NCBI RefSeq assembly: GCF_040811775.1
Contig: NZ_JBFNXW010000001.1
Coordinates: forward strand, 1,426,001 to 1,490,000
Length of the DNA: 64,000 nucleotides
From: Balneola sp. MJW-20
Lineage (GTDB): Bacteria > Bacteroidota > Rhodothermia > Balneolales > Balneolaceae
Direction: 5' to 3'
The stretch's first letter is position 1; each line of letters opens with the position of its first letter. The position numbers and the translations under genes were made by a program. This document shows, piece by piece, positions 45,010-53,997 of this stretch. The notes under the pieces were generated by a model. The model had not been told where the DNA came from and did no database searches. It saw only the letters and a program-made list of their open reading frames with translations.

Positions 45010-47421
45010 GTGCGTTACCTACTGTATTCCTTATTCTTGTCGCTCCTACCTTTCATTTTACAGGCACAGACCGTACTTACCGTATTGGACAATGTCAGTG
45101 GTTTACCCGTTGAATATGCGTTGATCTATACCGAAGATAACCGCAAGTCCGTCATCACCGACAACAAAGGCAAAGCGGATATCGGCAAATTTGAGGGAGA
45201 AGATCGTATAGTTATAAGAAGCATTGGATATCGTACGGAGATCCTGAGCTTTGATGAGATCCGTTCAAAAAATTTTAGTGTCAACCTTCAGCCTACTCAG
45301 ATCACCCTGGATGAAATGGTCGTATCCGCAAACCGGTGGATTCAGGAAACCCGGGAAGTCCCCTTAAAAGTTGTATCAATACGTCCGGAAAAAGTAAGTA
45401 TGCAAAACCCCCAGACAGCTGCGGACCTGCTAACAGTATCTGGTGAAGTATTTGTGCAAAAAAGTCAGCTCGGAGGCGGAAGCCCCATGATACGCGGTTT
45501 CGCTACCAACCGGGTTTTACTTTCTGTGGACGGCGTACGAATGAACAATGCCATTTTCAGAAGTGGGAATTTGCAGAATGTCATATCTCTTGATCCGAAT
45601 GCGATCGAAAATTCCGAGATCATTTTCGGGCCCGGATCTGTGATCTATGGCAGTGATGCTATTGGCGGGGTCATGAGTTTCTATACCCGGAAACCAATAC
45701 TTTCTTCCAATGAGGACCTGTTTATACGCGGAAACAGTCTTTTGCGCTATTCAACAGCTAATAATGAGAGAACCACACATTTTGACATCAGTGCCGGGTT
45801 CAAAAAGTGGGGATTTCTGAGTAGTGTCAGTTACGCAATGTATGACGATCTCAGAATGGGCAGTAATGGCCCCGAAGATTACCTGAGAGACTGGTATGTG
45901 GTGACTGATGGGCTGACTGATGCTGAGGTCCGGAATGATCAACCCAGAGTGCAGAATCCCTCAGAATTTGATCAGGTCAATGTTATGCAAAAGATCCGCT
46001 TTCGCCCGGATGAAGAATGGGATCTTAATTATGGTTTCCATTATTCAGAAACCTCTGATTACAGTCGTTACGACCGGCTTCGGAGGAGACGAGAAGGACT
46101 GCCCAGATCGGCCGAATGGTATTATGGCCCTCAAAAATGGATGATGAATAACCTTAATATTCTTCAGGATTCTGAAGGCGGACTATATGACAAGCTCAGT
46201 ATCTCACTGGCTCAGCAATATTTTGAAGAAAGCCGAAACGACCGGGACTTCAATTCTCTGATCCTTACCTCCCGTACCGAGCAGGTTTATATGTATTCAG
46301 CCAATATTGATATGGAACAGGATCTTAATAAACGTCATCGTTTATATTTTGGACTGGAATCGATCTTTAACCGTATCAGTTCCGAAGGTATCAATACCAA
46401 CATATCTACGGAAGAAGTTAGTCCCGAATCCAGCCGCTATCCGGACGGTTCTATCTGGAATTCCTATTCCGCTTATATGAGCTATCGATGGAAACTAACC
46501 GATCGCATAAACTTACAGGCCGGCAGCCGTTACACCTATTTCCAGGTCAAATCGGATTTTGATGACCGGTTCTTCAATTTCCCTTTCACTGAGGCAAATA
46601 TTAATGATGGTGCACTTACCGGGAGCCTTGGTTTTGTCTTTAATCCCAATGAAAGTCTGCAGATCACCACAAATTTCAGTACCGGCTTTCGAGCACCTAA
46701 TATTGATGATGTCGGCAAAGTATTCGACTCTGAACCGGGAGCGGTGGTCGTACCAAACCCAGATCTGGGCTCGGAATACGCTTATAACTTGGATGCCGGT
46801 TTTATCAAGCTTTTCGGTGATGCGATCCGGATTGATTTCAATGCTTATTACACTATTCTTAATAATGCACTGGTACGCCGAAACTTCACTTTAAACGGTC
46901 AGGATCAGATCCTGTATGAGGGGGAAAACAGTCAGGTGCAGGCGATTCAGAATGCTGCGACAGCTCGTGTAATGGGACTGCAGGCAGGATTAAAACTGGA
47001 ATTACCTTCCGGTTTCGGACTTTCTACACAGATAAATATTCAGGATGGTGAAGAAGAACTGGATGATGGTACAAATGCACCCCTTCGGCATGCTGCACCC
47101 ATTTTTGGAGCTACTCATTTATCTTATTCCAAGTTCAGGTTTGACGCTGATCTATTTGTAGAATACAATGGTGAGATATCAAATAATGACCTCGCACCTT
47201 CAGAACAGGGAAAAGATTTTATCTATGCTCTTGATGACAATGGTAACCCGTATGCACCTTCCTGGTACACTCTAAACTTCAATTCAATGTACCGTCTCAC
47301 CGATGACCTGCTGATTAGTTTCGGAGTTCATAACATTACCGATCAGCGCTATCTTCCATATTCGTCGGGGATCGCAGCTCCTGGAAGAAACTTTTTTATT
47401 GCACTGAGAGCTAATATCTGA
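45010..47421 (+). CDS. TonB-dependent outer-membrane receptor
   Basis: An 803-residue receptor starting at GTG, with a signal peptide ending ILQA. Residues 20-100 form a CarboxypepD_reg-like beta-sandwich (TVLDNVSGLPVEYALIYTEDN). The plug domain covers about 115-225 (AADLLTVSGEVFVQKSQLGGGSPMIRGF core, then GPGSVIYGSDAIGGVMSF). The remaining 570 residues form the 22-strand barrel, ending RNFFIALRANI with a terminal aromatic-rich strand. It imports an unknown substrate with TonB energy. There is no partner SusD-like gene, so an iron-chelate, vitamin or other small ligand is more likely than glycan. Confidence 0.94.
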   Translation: MRYLLYSLFLSLLPFILQAQTVLTVLDNVSGLPVEYALIYTEDNRKSVITDNKGKADIGKFEGEDRIVIRSIGYRTEILSFDEIRSKNFSVNLQPTQITLDEMVVSANRWIQETREVPLKVVSIRPEKVSMQNPQTAADLLTVSGEVFVQKSQLGGGSPMIRGFATNRVLLSVDGVRMNNAIFRSGNLQNVISLDPNAIENSEIIFGPGSVIYGSDAIGGVMSFYTRKPILSSNEDLFIRGNSLLRYSTANNERTTHFDISAGFKKWGFLSSVSYAMYDDLRMGSNGPEDYLRDWYVVTDGLTDAEVRNDQPRVQNPSEFDQVNVMQKIRFRPDEEWDLNYGFHYSETSDYSRYDRLRRRREGLPRSAEWYYGPQKWMMNNLNILQDSEGGLYDKLSISLAQQYFEESRNDRDFNSLILTSRTEQVYMYSANIDMEQDLNKRHRLYFGLESIFNRISSEGINTNISTEEVSPESSRYPDGSIWNSYSAYMSYRWKLTDRINLQAGSRYTYFQVKSDFDDRFFNFPFTEANINDGALTGSLGFVFNPNESLQITTNFSTGFRAPNIDDVGKVFDSEPGAVVVPNPDLGSEYAYNLDAGFIKLFGDAIRIDFNAYYTILNNALVRRNFTLNGQDQILYEGENSQVQAIQNAATARVMGLQAGLKLELPSGFGLSTQINIQDGEEELDDGTNAPLRHAAPIFGATHLSYSKFRFDADLFVEYNGEISNNDLAPSEQGKDFIYALDDNGNPYAPSWYTLNFNSMYRLTDDLLISFGVHNITDQRYLPYSSGIAAPGRNFFIALRANI

Positions 47422-47440
47422 TGTGCCTACAATACCCGGA

Positions 47441-48007
47441 TCAGTTCGATAGCTGGGACAGATCTTTGTCCTTTACCGAATCGATGAATTTGATAAAGTT
47501 CTCGACCTGAGAATCCAGCAAAGATCTGGCAAATTCGTCGGTCAGTCCCTCTTCTTCACTGAAATTCTTGTGTACGCGCTGAATAAAGACCCGCTCCGGA
47601 AACTGAAGAGCATTACGATAATTCGCGATCATCTGAAACTGTTCCACGGACCTCAATGCTCCAAAGGCACCGGCTGCTTCACCTATAAATGCCATAGGCA
47701 TTTTTTCAAATGCTTCAGGAAACGGCAGGTAATCAATAAATACTTTCAGGATACCCGGAAAACTGCCGTTGTATTCGGGGATAACAAATACCAACCCGTC
47801 TGCTTCCAGTACTTTTGCATTAAAAGCCTCCACAGAAGGGATCTCTTTACCATATTTTCCACCTACAACATCCAGCAAAGGGAAATCACGGAGACAGATC
47901 ACTTCTGCATCTGCTCCTTCTTTTTGATAAAGTTCTGCAACATGATCTGATACTTTGCGGGCCATACTTCCCGGCCGGTCGGTAGAACTTATTACTTTTA
48001 TCTTCAT
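47441..48007 (-). CDS. NADPH-dependent FMN reductase family protein
   Basis: A 188-residue flavodoxin-like fold protein. It has the FMN phosphate loop STDRPGSMARKVSDHV near residue 8 and the VFVIPEYNGSFPGILKVFIDYLP segment that defines the NADPH-dependent FMN reductase/azoreductase family. GEAAGAFGALRSVEQF corresponds to the third flavin contact. The role may be quinone, azo-dye or chromate reduction or supply of reduced flavin. It is convergent with the TonB receptor gene, 19 bp away. Confidence 0.92.
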   Translation of the reverse strand: MKIKVISSTDRPGSMARKVSDHVAELYQKEGADAEVICLRDFPLLDVVGGKYGKEIPSVEAFNAKVLEADGLVFVIPEYNGSFPGILKVFIDYLPFPEAFEKMPMAFIGEAAGAFGALRSVEQFQMIANYRNALQFPERVFIQRVHKNFSEEEGLTDEFARSLLDSQVENFIKFIDSVKDKDLSQLSN

Positions 48008-48371
48008 TGTCTCGTTTTTTTGTAGATGTATACCATTTTCATGGTTATTTCATTCCAAACTAACGGCTTTTCTGAACCTTGATCTTTCCGTTATTATCAG
48101 CTCCAGTAAGCAATTCCAATGAACCTGCAAAGACGGGACCAGAGATCTCATGCGCTCAATCTGTCTGTGTATACCTGTCCGGCTCCCTTAAAACCTAAAT
48201 AAATCAGGGTTCTGATGCACTATACTTAAGTCTTGTAAGCGCTTTTCCATTACATACAGGATTGTTTAATACAAATATGAATTTTTTGTTAATTTTATTT
48301 TGATTTATTTTGATTCCGCTATAATTTTTAATCCGAATTGAAACATACACCTAATTAATATTCGGTTCGGG
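48008..48371. other. 364-bp intergenic region before the ammonium transporter
   Basis: No gene or heptamer array was seen. It holds an ACCAT/ATGGT inverted repeat near 48026-48039 behind the FMN reductase start, a LacI-type half-conserved operator TGTAAGCGCTTTTC at 48234-48247, and an AT-rich block with two copies of TTTATTTTGA at 48295-48314. A TATAAT box at 48320-48325 lies 47 bp before the amt ATG but has no convincing -35 partner. Confidence 0.5.
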
Positions 48372-49808
48372 ATGCAGATAATAAAAGCACTTTTCCTCAC
48401 TTTACTCATACTTCTACTTCCATCCGTAGTGTCCGCAGGCGAAGCTTCCAGCCTGGACACTATGATCAGTACCGTAACACCTGACAAGTCATTTGCCGAC
48501 CTTCTTTGGATCATGATCGCTGCTTTTCTGGTCTTTTTTATGCAAGCCGGTTTTGCTCTGGTGGAAACAGGTTTTACTCGCGCAAAAAATGTAGCCAACA
48601 TCATGATGAAAAATATGATGGATTTCGGGCTTGGCACCGTATTCTTTTGGGCCATTGGTTTCGGCATAATGTATGGCGCTGACCAATACGGGCTATTTGG
48701 TTTTTCAAATTTCTTTCTCAGCGAGGCGGTTACGGATAGCGGAGAACTCAATCCATGGCTTTACGGTGAATGGTTCTTCCAGGCAGTATTCGCTGCCACG
48801 GCTGCAACGATCGTATCCGGAGCTATGGCAGAACGCACAAAATTTACAGGTTATCTGTTATATACTGTTTTTATAACTGCACTAATCTATCCGATCGTAG
48901 GTCACTGGATATGGGGAGGCGGATGGCTTTCATCGATCGGATTTCATGATTTTGCAGGTTCCACGGTTGTCCACAGTGTAGGTGCGTGGGCAGGTCTTGT
49001 CGGAACCATGATCCTGGGTCCAAGGATTGGTCGCTTTGTAAACGGGAGAGCCCGTAATATCGCCGGACATTCAGTAGCCTTTGGGACTCTTGGTGTTTTT
49101 ATTCTTTGGTTAGGATGGTTTGGTTTTAATCCAGGTTCCACACTGGGTGCTGATGTTTCCTTTGCCCGAATCGCGGTTACTACCAATATGGCTGGAGCAG
49201 GCGGAGCGATCGCTGCCATGATCATATCCTGGATAGCTACCGGAAAAGCAGACCTTGGCTATACCCTGAACGGCTCACTGGCCGGCCTGGTGGCCATTAC
49301 CGCAGGATGTGCGGTAGTATCTCCGGCTTCCGCTCTTCTGATCGGCTGTATAGGAGGTCTGATCATGTTCTACGGCACGCGATTACTTGAACGCCTGCGT
49401 ATCGATGACCCGGTTGGAGCTATCCCGGTTCACGGCATGGCCGGTGCATGGGGCACTCTGGCAGTTGCACTCTTCGCTCAGACTCCTTACAGCACGGAAT
49501 TCACCGGACTATTTTTTGGGGGCGGCTGGGCTCAGCTTGGAATACAGCTAACCGGTATTGTCACTGTATTTGGTTTTACTATTCTCAGTGCTTTCATGGT
49601 ATTTAAAGGTATTAGTGTATTTCATGGTCTACGGGTTACTCCTGAAGAAGAGATCACCGGACTGGACCGGCACGAACACGGAACTAATGCTTATCCTGAA
49701 TTCTTTGGATTGCAGGATGCAGCGGAAATGATGGAATTAACAGAGAGCCAGCAACTGGAACTGATCAGAACTAACCGGGTTGAGATCGATGTGTCACAGT
49801 CAGCCTGA
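48372..49808 (+). CDS. amt: Ammonium transporter, Amt family
   Basis: A 478-residue Amt/MEP/Rh channel. It has an N-terminal signal-like segment ending VVSAGEA and eleven helices. Family segments are MQAGFALVETGFTRAKNVANIMMKN, the AFAATAATIVSGAMAERTKF core, and DFAGSTVVHSVGAWAGLVG, where the central-pore His is in the VVHS motif. The second pore His is in GAIPVHGMAGAWGT. The C-terminal tail (TPEEEITGLDRHEHGTNAYPEF) is the conserved regulatory helix that contacts PII proteins. No glnK gene is adjacent. Confidence 0.97.
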   Translation: MQIIKALFLTLLILLLPSVVSAGEASSLDTMISTVTPDKSFADLLWIMIAAFLVFFMQAGFALVETGFTRAKNVANIMMKNMMDFGLGTVFFWAIGFGIMYGADQYGLFGFSNFFLSEAVTDSGELNPWLYGEWFFQAVFAATAATIVSGAMAERTKFTGYLLYTVFITALIYPIVGHWIWGGGWLSSIGFHDFAGSTVVHSVGAWAGLVGTMILGPRIGRFVNGRARNIAGHSVAFGTLGVFILWLGWFGFNPGSTLGADVSFARIAVTTNMAGAGGAIAAMIISWIATGKADLGYTLNGSLAGLVAITAGCAVVSPASALLIGCIGGLIMFYGTRLLERLRIDDPVGAIPVHGMAGAWGTLAVALFAQTPYSTEFTGLFFGGGWAQLGIQLTGIVTVFGFTILSAFMVFKGISVFHGLRVTPEEEITGLDRHEHGTNAYPEFFGLQDAAEMMELTESQQLELIRTNRVEIDVSQSA

Positions 49809-49817
49809 GGACTGACA

Positions 49818-49846
49818 GACCGCTGACCTATGACAAGTCAGCGGTC
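49818..49846. repeat. Perfect 10-bp hairpin built from heptamer units at the amt/rarA junction
   Basis: GACCGCTGAC (49818-49827) and GTCAGCGGTC (49837-49846) are perfect inverse copies with a 9-base loop. Three GAC-type units start 7 bp apart at 49818 (GACCGCT), 49825 (GACCTAT) and 49832 (GACAAGT). The 3' arm runs into the rarA stop codon. It may serve as a terminator for both convergent genes although no T-tract follows. GACCGCTGACCTA recurs at 52434. Confidence 0.7.
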
Positions 49847-51215
49847 ATTCCTTAGGATCCTTTCCTTTAATCTCCTGCCATTTCTTCCACAGCATTGCTT
49901 CTCTTCCCTGACTTCCGGCCTCGTACCAGTTTTTATTCTTAAGATTGTCCGGAAGATATTGTTGCTTCACCCAATTATGGGGATAGCTGTGCGGATACTT
50001 ATAATCCTCGGATGCATTTTCAACATCCAGAAAACGTGCCGATTTTTTATTAGCAGTTTTATCTTTCAGGTAAGCCGGAATATCCTGAACCCCTTTTTCC
50101 GAAATTTCCCGATTTACTTCAAAAATCGCCTTGGTACTGTTGCTTTTCGGACAGATGCTAAGATACAGGCATGCATGAGAGAGGAAATACATTCCCTCCG
50201 GCATACCGCATTTCATAAAGGCGTCCTGACAGGAATTAACAATACTGATGGCATTGGGCTCTGCCAGTCCCACGTCCTCGCTGGCAAAAATGAGTAATCG
50301 CCGGAATATAAAAACCGGATCATCTCCACCCTCCAGCATTGCATTCATCCAGTACAAAGCAGCGTCCGGATCAGACCCTCGCATAGATTTGATAAATGCA
50401 GATGCAAAGTGATAGTGTTCATCACCTGTACGATCGTATCGAACATTTCTCCGCTGAATACTCGCTTTTGCGATCTCATGAGTAATATGGATCTTATTGT
50501 CATTATCCGGTTTCGTTGACAATACAGCGACTTCCAGCGCATTTAGGGCATTTCTGATGTCCCCTCCAGCGAATTCAGACAAATGATCAAGCGCTGCTGC
50601 ATCAATACGAATGTCTTTATCCCCTAATCCTCTTTCTCTGTCAGCCAAAGCCCTTTCCAGCATTGACCTTACTTCTTCAAAATGCAGCGAGTGAAGCTCA
50701 AAAAGCTGACACCTGGACAAAAGCGGGTTAACCAGTGAATAGAATGGGTTTTCGGTGGTCGCCCCAACCAGTGTTATAATACCGGATTCCAAATGAGGAA
50801 GTAAGGCGTCCTGCTGGGCTTTGTTCCACCGGTGAATCTCGTCGACAAACAGAATGGTCTTCCGGCCGTTCAGCTTCTTTAGCTTTTCCGCTTTATCTAC
50901 CACATTTCTAAGTTCTTTGATCCCATCCAGCACCGCATTGATAACCTCAAAAGAAGCCTGAATCTCTTTGGAAATAACATGTGCAAGCGTGGTCTTACCT
51001 GAACTCGGAGGACCATAAAAGATCAGGGATCCGATCACCCCTGCTTCGATCATTCTTCTGAGCATCTGCCCCTCTCCCACCAGGTGCTCCTGACCGGCGA
51101 ATTCATCCAGTGTTCTTGGGCGCATTCGGGTAGCCAGCGGTTCATCACCAGTAGTTTTATTCAGATTTTTATCCGTAATGTTTTTAGGGCTGTTTTTATC
51201 CTGAAATAGATCCAT
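49845..51215 (-). CDS. rarA: Replication-associated recombination protein RarA (MgsA)
   Basis: A 456-residue AAA+ ATPase related to clamp loaders. It opens with RMRPRTLDEFAGQEHL, then Walker A FYGPPSSGKTTLAHVIS (about residue 68) and Walker B TILFVDEIHRWNKAQQD (about residue 125). Sensor I is LVGATTENP. The C-terminal tetramerisation domain has the conserved AASEDVGLA-type segment (FASEDVGLAEP) and PHSYPHNWVKQQYLP. It acts on stalled replication forks. Single gene, convergent with amt. Confidence 0.96.
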   Translation of the reverse strand: MDLFQDKNSPKNITDKNLNKTTGDEPLATRMRPRTLDEFAGQEHLVGEGQMLRRMIEAGVIGSLIFYGPPSSGKTTLAHVISKEIQASFEVINAVLDGIKELRNVVDKAEKLKKLNGRKTILFVDEIHRWNKAQQDALLPHLESGIITLVGATTENPFYSLVNPLLSRCQLFELHSLHFEEVRSMLERALADRERGLGDKDIRIDAAALDHLSEFAGGDIRNALNALEVAVLSTKPDNDNKIHITHEIAKASIQRRNVRYDRTGDEHYHFASAFIKSMRGSDPDAALYWMNAMLEGGDDPVFIFRRLLIFASEDVGLAEPNAISIVNSCQDAFMKCGMPEGMYFLSHACLYLSICPKSNSTKAIFEVNREISEKGVQDIPAYLKDKTANKKSARFLDVENASEDYKYPHSYPHNWVKQQYLPDNLKNKNWYEAGSQGREAMLWKKWQEIKGKDPKE

Positions 51216-51326
51216 ACAGTAAATTATAGATTTTTTATCACAGATGATGGGTCTACGGGATTCAGCTTTATTTGAAAGCTTCCCATTTAGCCGTATTTTA
51301 CTTCATTATTAAAGAATCTAGAGGGC

Positions 51327-52427
51327 ATGCCGGAAAAAGTAACATTCAACAATAAGATAGACCGCGAATTCTCACGAACCGTTAAGAAGCGGGTAAACGA
51401 ATATTTTGAATCTAATGGGCTATCGAGGCACGCTAATGCCTCTATGGTCATTAAGACACTCGTCATTCTTGGAGTGTATTTTGGTGCTTACGCACTGATA
51501 ATAAGCGGATCATTTTCTTTAGGCACGATGTGGCTTCTGGCCGCGATCATGGGAATCGGCATGGCTGGTATCGGATTTTCGATTTCTCACGATGCACTGC
51601 ACGGAGCTTATTCATCCAACAATACGGTTAATTATCTGATCGGCCTTACTTTTGATATGGTTGGTGCAAACGGTTATATCTGGAAGATCACACATAACAT
51701 TATTCATCATACTTATACCAATATACACGGTCATGATGAAGACCTGGAAGTTGCTGAATTCATCCGGCTATCTCCTCACTCTGAGTATAAGCCGGTTCAC
51801 CGACTACAACATTTTCTGGCATTCCCGGCCTACAGCTTCGCGACCATTTTCTGGGTTTTCGTGAAGGACTACTGGTATTTCTTTAAGCCGGAGCTGGGAC
51901 CCTATGAGAACAAGTCTCATCCTCTCAGTGAGTGGATAACTCTGATCGTGTCAAAACAGCTTTATTATACCTATATACTGGTAATCCCGATGATGGTCCT
52001 TGATATTACCTGGTATCAACTCCTGATCGGCTTTTTCACCCTTCACCTCACCGCAGGACTGATCCTTGGGATCATTTTCCAGCTGGCCCACGTAGTTGAA
52101 GAAACCACTCATCCAATACCGGATGAAGACAATATGATCCAGAATCACTGGGTGATCCATGAGATGTTCACAACCAATAATTTTGCCCGCAACAACAAGG
52201 TCTTATCCTGGTATATCGGCGGACTTAATTATCAGATCGAGCACCATCTTTTCCCTAAGGTTTGCAGCATTCACTACCCGCAGATCAGCCCGATCGTAGA
52301 ACAGACGGCGAAGGAATTCGGCATCCCCTACAACTGCCATGAGACCTTCTCAGAAGCAGTAGCTTCTCATTACCGGACCTTAAAAAAATTCGGAGACCGC
52401 GACTTTACCTGGGAGCCGGCAGTTTAG
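51327..52427 (+). CDS. Membrane fatty acid desaturase, front-end/acyl-CoA type
   Basis: A 366-residue di-iron membrane desaturase. The three histidine boxes are present: SHDALHG (about residue 88), HNIIHHTYTN (about residue 124) and QIEHHLFP (about residue 307), where Gln in the third box is typical of front-end desaturases. Four transmembrane helices are arranged around them. It uses O2 to introduce a double bond into acyl chains, in line with an aerobic lifestyle. The last base of its TAG stop is the first base of the repeat array at 52427. Confidence 0.93.
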   Translation: MPEKVTFNNKIDREFSRTVKKRVNEYFESNGLSRHANASMVIKTLVILGVYFGAYALIISGSFSLGTMWLLAAIMGIGMAGIGFSISHDALHGAYSSNNTVNYLIGLTFDMVGANGYIWKITHNIIHHTYTNIHGHDEDLEVAEFIRLSPHSEYKPVHRLQHFLAFPAYSFATIFWVFVKDYWYFFKPELGPYENKSHPLSEWITLIVSKQLYYTYILVIPMMVLDITWYQLLIGFFTLHLTAGLILGIIFQLAHVVEETTHPIPDEDNMIQNHWVIHEMFTTNNFARNNKVLSWYIGGLNYQIEHHLFPKVCSIHYPQISPIVEQTAKEFGIPYNCHETFSEAVASHYRTLKKFGDRDFTWEPAV

Positions 52428-52447
52428 ACCACCGACCGCTGACCTAC
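52427..52447 (+). repeat. GACCNNN heptamer array at the desaturase stop
   Basis: Three units in register: GACCACC at 52427, GACCGCT at 52434 and GACCTAC at 52441. The same GACCGCTGACCTA word is found in the array at 49818. Confidence 0.7.
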
Positions 52448-52469
52448 CGTTCTTTTCCACTTATGCAAT

Positions 52470-52596
52470 CAATGCATCACTAGAAGTGGCTGCATGTATT
52501 ATTGTTATCAAAAGAACCAAATATAAACAAGTAACCTCTGCGACTAAACGATGCAGGTCTCGTTTAGAATCATCTTTTCAGAGGATTACCTGCATA
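52470..52596. other. Possible structured RNA or palindromic element in the 52.4-52.8 kb gap
   Basis: Several nested pairings occur. GTAACCTCTG (52531-52540) pairs with CAGAGG-A-TTAC (52579-52589). Inside it, CTAAACGA (52544-52551) pairs perfectly with TCGTTTAG (52560-52567). The loop word TGCAGGT (52552-52558) is complementary to ACCTGCA (52588-52594), which would make a pseudoknot. A separate ATGCA/TGCAT hairpin with an inner CACT/AGTG stem lies at 52472-52496. The 379-bp gap has no open frame of note. Confidence 0.4.
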
Positions 52597-52712
52597 TAAT
52601 AAATCTCTGAACAGATAATTGGGCCGGGATACTGCTGTCAGGAGCAAAGGGTAGCGAAGGAAGCTTTGACCCCACTGCGGCCGGTCAGTGATCCGTGGTC
52701 GAATCAAGAAAT

Positions 52713-52744
52713 TTTAACACATTCTGCAACGATATTTACGTTTG
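52713..52744 (+). promoter_or_regulatory. Candidate Bacteroidota-type promoter of the acyl-CoA dehydrogenase gene
   Basis: TTTA (52713-52716), 20 bp, then TACGTTTG (52737-52744), an exact TAnnTTTG box. The start point would be near 52750, just before the operator-like palindrome at 52756-52771. Confidence 0.55.
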
Positions 52745-52755
52745 TATCCGTTATC

Positions 52756-52771
52756 TTGGAAGCGTTTCCAA
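52756..52771. promoter_or_regulatory. LacI/CcpA-type operator upstream of the acyl-CoA dehydrogenase gene
   Basis: TTGGAAGCGTTTCCAA is a near-perfect palindrome with a central CG. Its inner 14 bases (52757-52770) match the LacI/CcpA-family consensus TGNAANCGNTTNCA at every fixed position. It begins about 6 bp after the predicted transcription start and 36 bp before the ATG, a good place for a repressor. Confidence 0.55.
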
Positions 52772-52806
52772 TTCAATTAAAATAGATACAAAGGTACATT
52801 AAGAGT

Positions 52807-53979
52807 ATGGACGCAGTCTTAGAAAGAGAACTTTCCTTCGATCTGAATGAAGATCAAAAGATGATACGAGAGAGCATCAAGGATTTCGTGGAGAGAGAAG
52901 TAGCTCCCACCGTTATGAAAAGAGATCACAGCAAAGAATTTCCAATGGAGATCGTTAAGAAGCTTGGTGAAATGGGCATGCTTGGGATCTACCACGACGA
53001 ACAATACGGCGGTGCCGGATTTGATACAGTAAGTTTCTGCCTGGTACTGGAAGAGATTGCCCGATGGGATGCATCTCTTGCCCTTACCGTCGCATCACAC
53101 ACCTCACTGGGAACCGGTCACATTGCGATTGCAGGTAATCACGAACAAAAAATGAAGTATATGCCGGCTCTTACTTCCGGTGAGCAGCTGGCTGCATGGT
53201 GCCTGACCGAGCCCGGTTCTGGATCCGATGCTTCCGGGATGAAGACTTCCGCCATCAAAAAAGGTGATCACTATATCCTTAACGGTTCCAAGATATTCAT
53301 TACACAAGGCACCGTTGGTGATGTTTACGTGGTGCTTGCAAAAACCAACCCCGACCTTGGCACAAAAGGAATAAGCGCATTCATAGTTGAAAGAGAATGG
53401 GATGGAGTAAATCCCGGAGAACCCATGCACAAGCTCGGCATGAATTCATCCGATACTTCTGAAGTTGTTTTTGAGAATGTGAAAGTGCCTGCAGAAAACC
53501 TATTAGGTGAAGAAGGCAGAGGTTTCGTAGATACTATGAAAATACTGGATGGAGGAAGGATCGGTATTGCTTCCCTGTCAGTAGGAATAGCCCGCGGTGC
53601 ACTTGAGGAATCCCTCAAGTATTCCATGGAAAGAAAGCAGTTCGGTACAGCTATCGGAAACTTCCAATATATGGAAGGCAAAATGGTAGATATGGCTACA
53701 GAGATAGATGCAGCAAGACTGCTGGTTCAGCGGGCAGCCTGGCTGAAAGACAACGAGCGTCCTTTCACCAAGGAAGCTTCCATGGCTAAATTATTTGCCT
53801 CAGAGCTGTCTGTGAGAGCTGCTCTTGAAGCTATTCAGATCCATGGCGGTTACGGTTACACTGAAGAGTATCATGTAGAACGCTTCCTGCGTGACTCCAA
53901 GCTTATGACCATCGGTGAAGGCACTTCAGAAGTACAGCGCCTGATCATAGCACGTGAACTGAAAAAAGCATTTAGTTAA
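52807..53979 (+). CDS. Acyl-CoA dehydrogenase
   Basis: A 390-residue FAD enzyme catalysing the first step of beta-oxidation. Family blocks are [34 protein letters not shown] (FAD/substrate signature), [18 protein letters not shown] and the second signature [22 protein letters not shown]. The catalytic base is Glu371 in the [11 protein letters not shown] segment, as in short/medium-chain enzymes. The chain length cannot be read. It has its own promoter and operator candidate and is followed after a 251-bp gap by a metallo-beta-lactamase fold hydrolase. Confidence 0.95.
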   Translation: MDAVLERELSFDLNEDQKMIRESIKDFVEREVAPTVMKRDHSKEFPMEIVKKLGEMGMLGIYHDEQYGGAGFDTVSFCLVLEEIARWDASLALTVASHTSLGTGHIAIAGNHEQKMKYMPALTSGEQLAAWCLTEPGSGSDASGMKTSAIKKGDHYILNGSKIFITQGTVGDVYVVLAKTNPDLGTKGISAFIVEREWDGVNPGEPMHKLGMNSSDTSEVVFENVKVPAENLLGEEGRGFVDTMKILDGGRIGIASLSVGIARGALEESLKYSMERKQFGTAIGNFQYMEGKMVDMATEIDAARLLVQRAAWLKDNERPFTKEASMAKLFASELSVRAALEAIQIHGGYGYTEEYHVERFLRDSKLMTIGEGTSEVQRLIIARELKKAFS

Positions 53980-53997
53980 GACTACTTCCGGCAGTAT

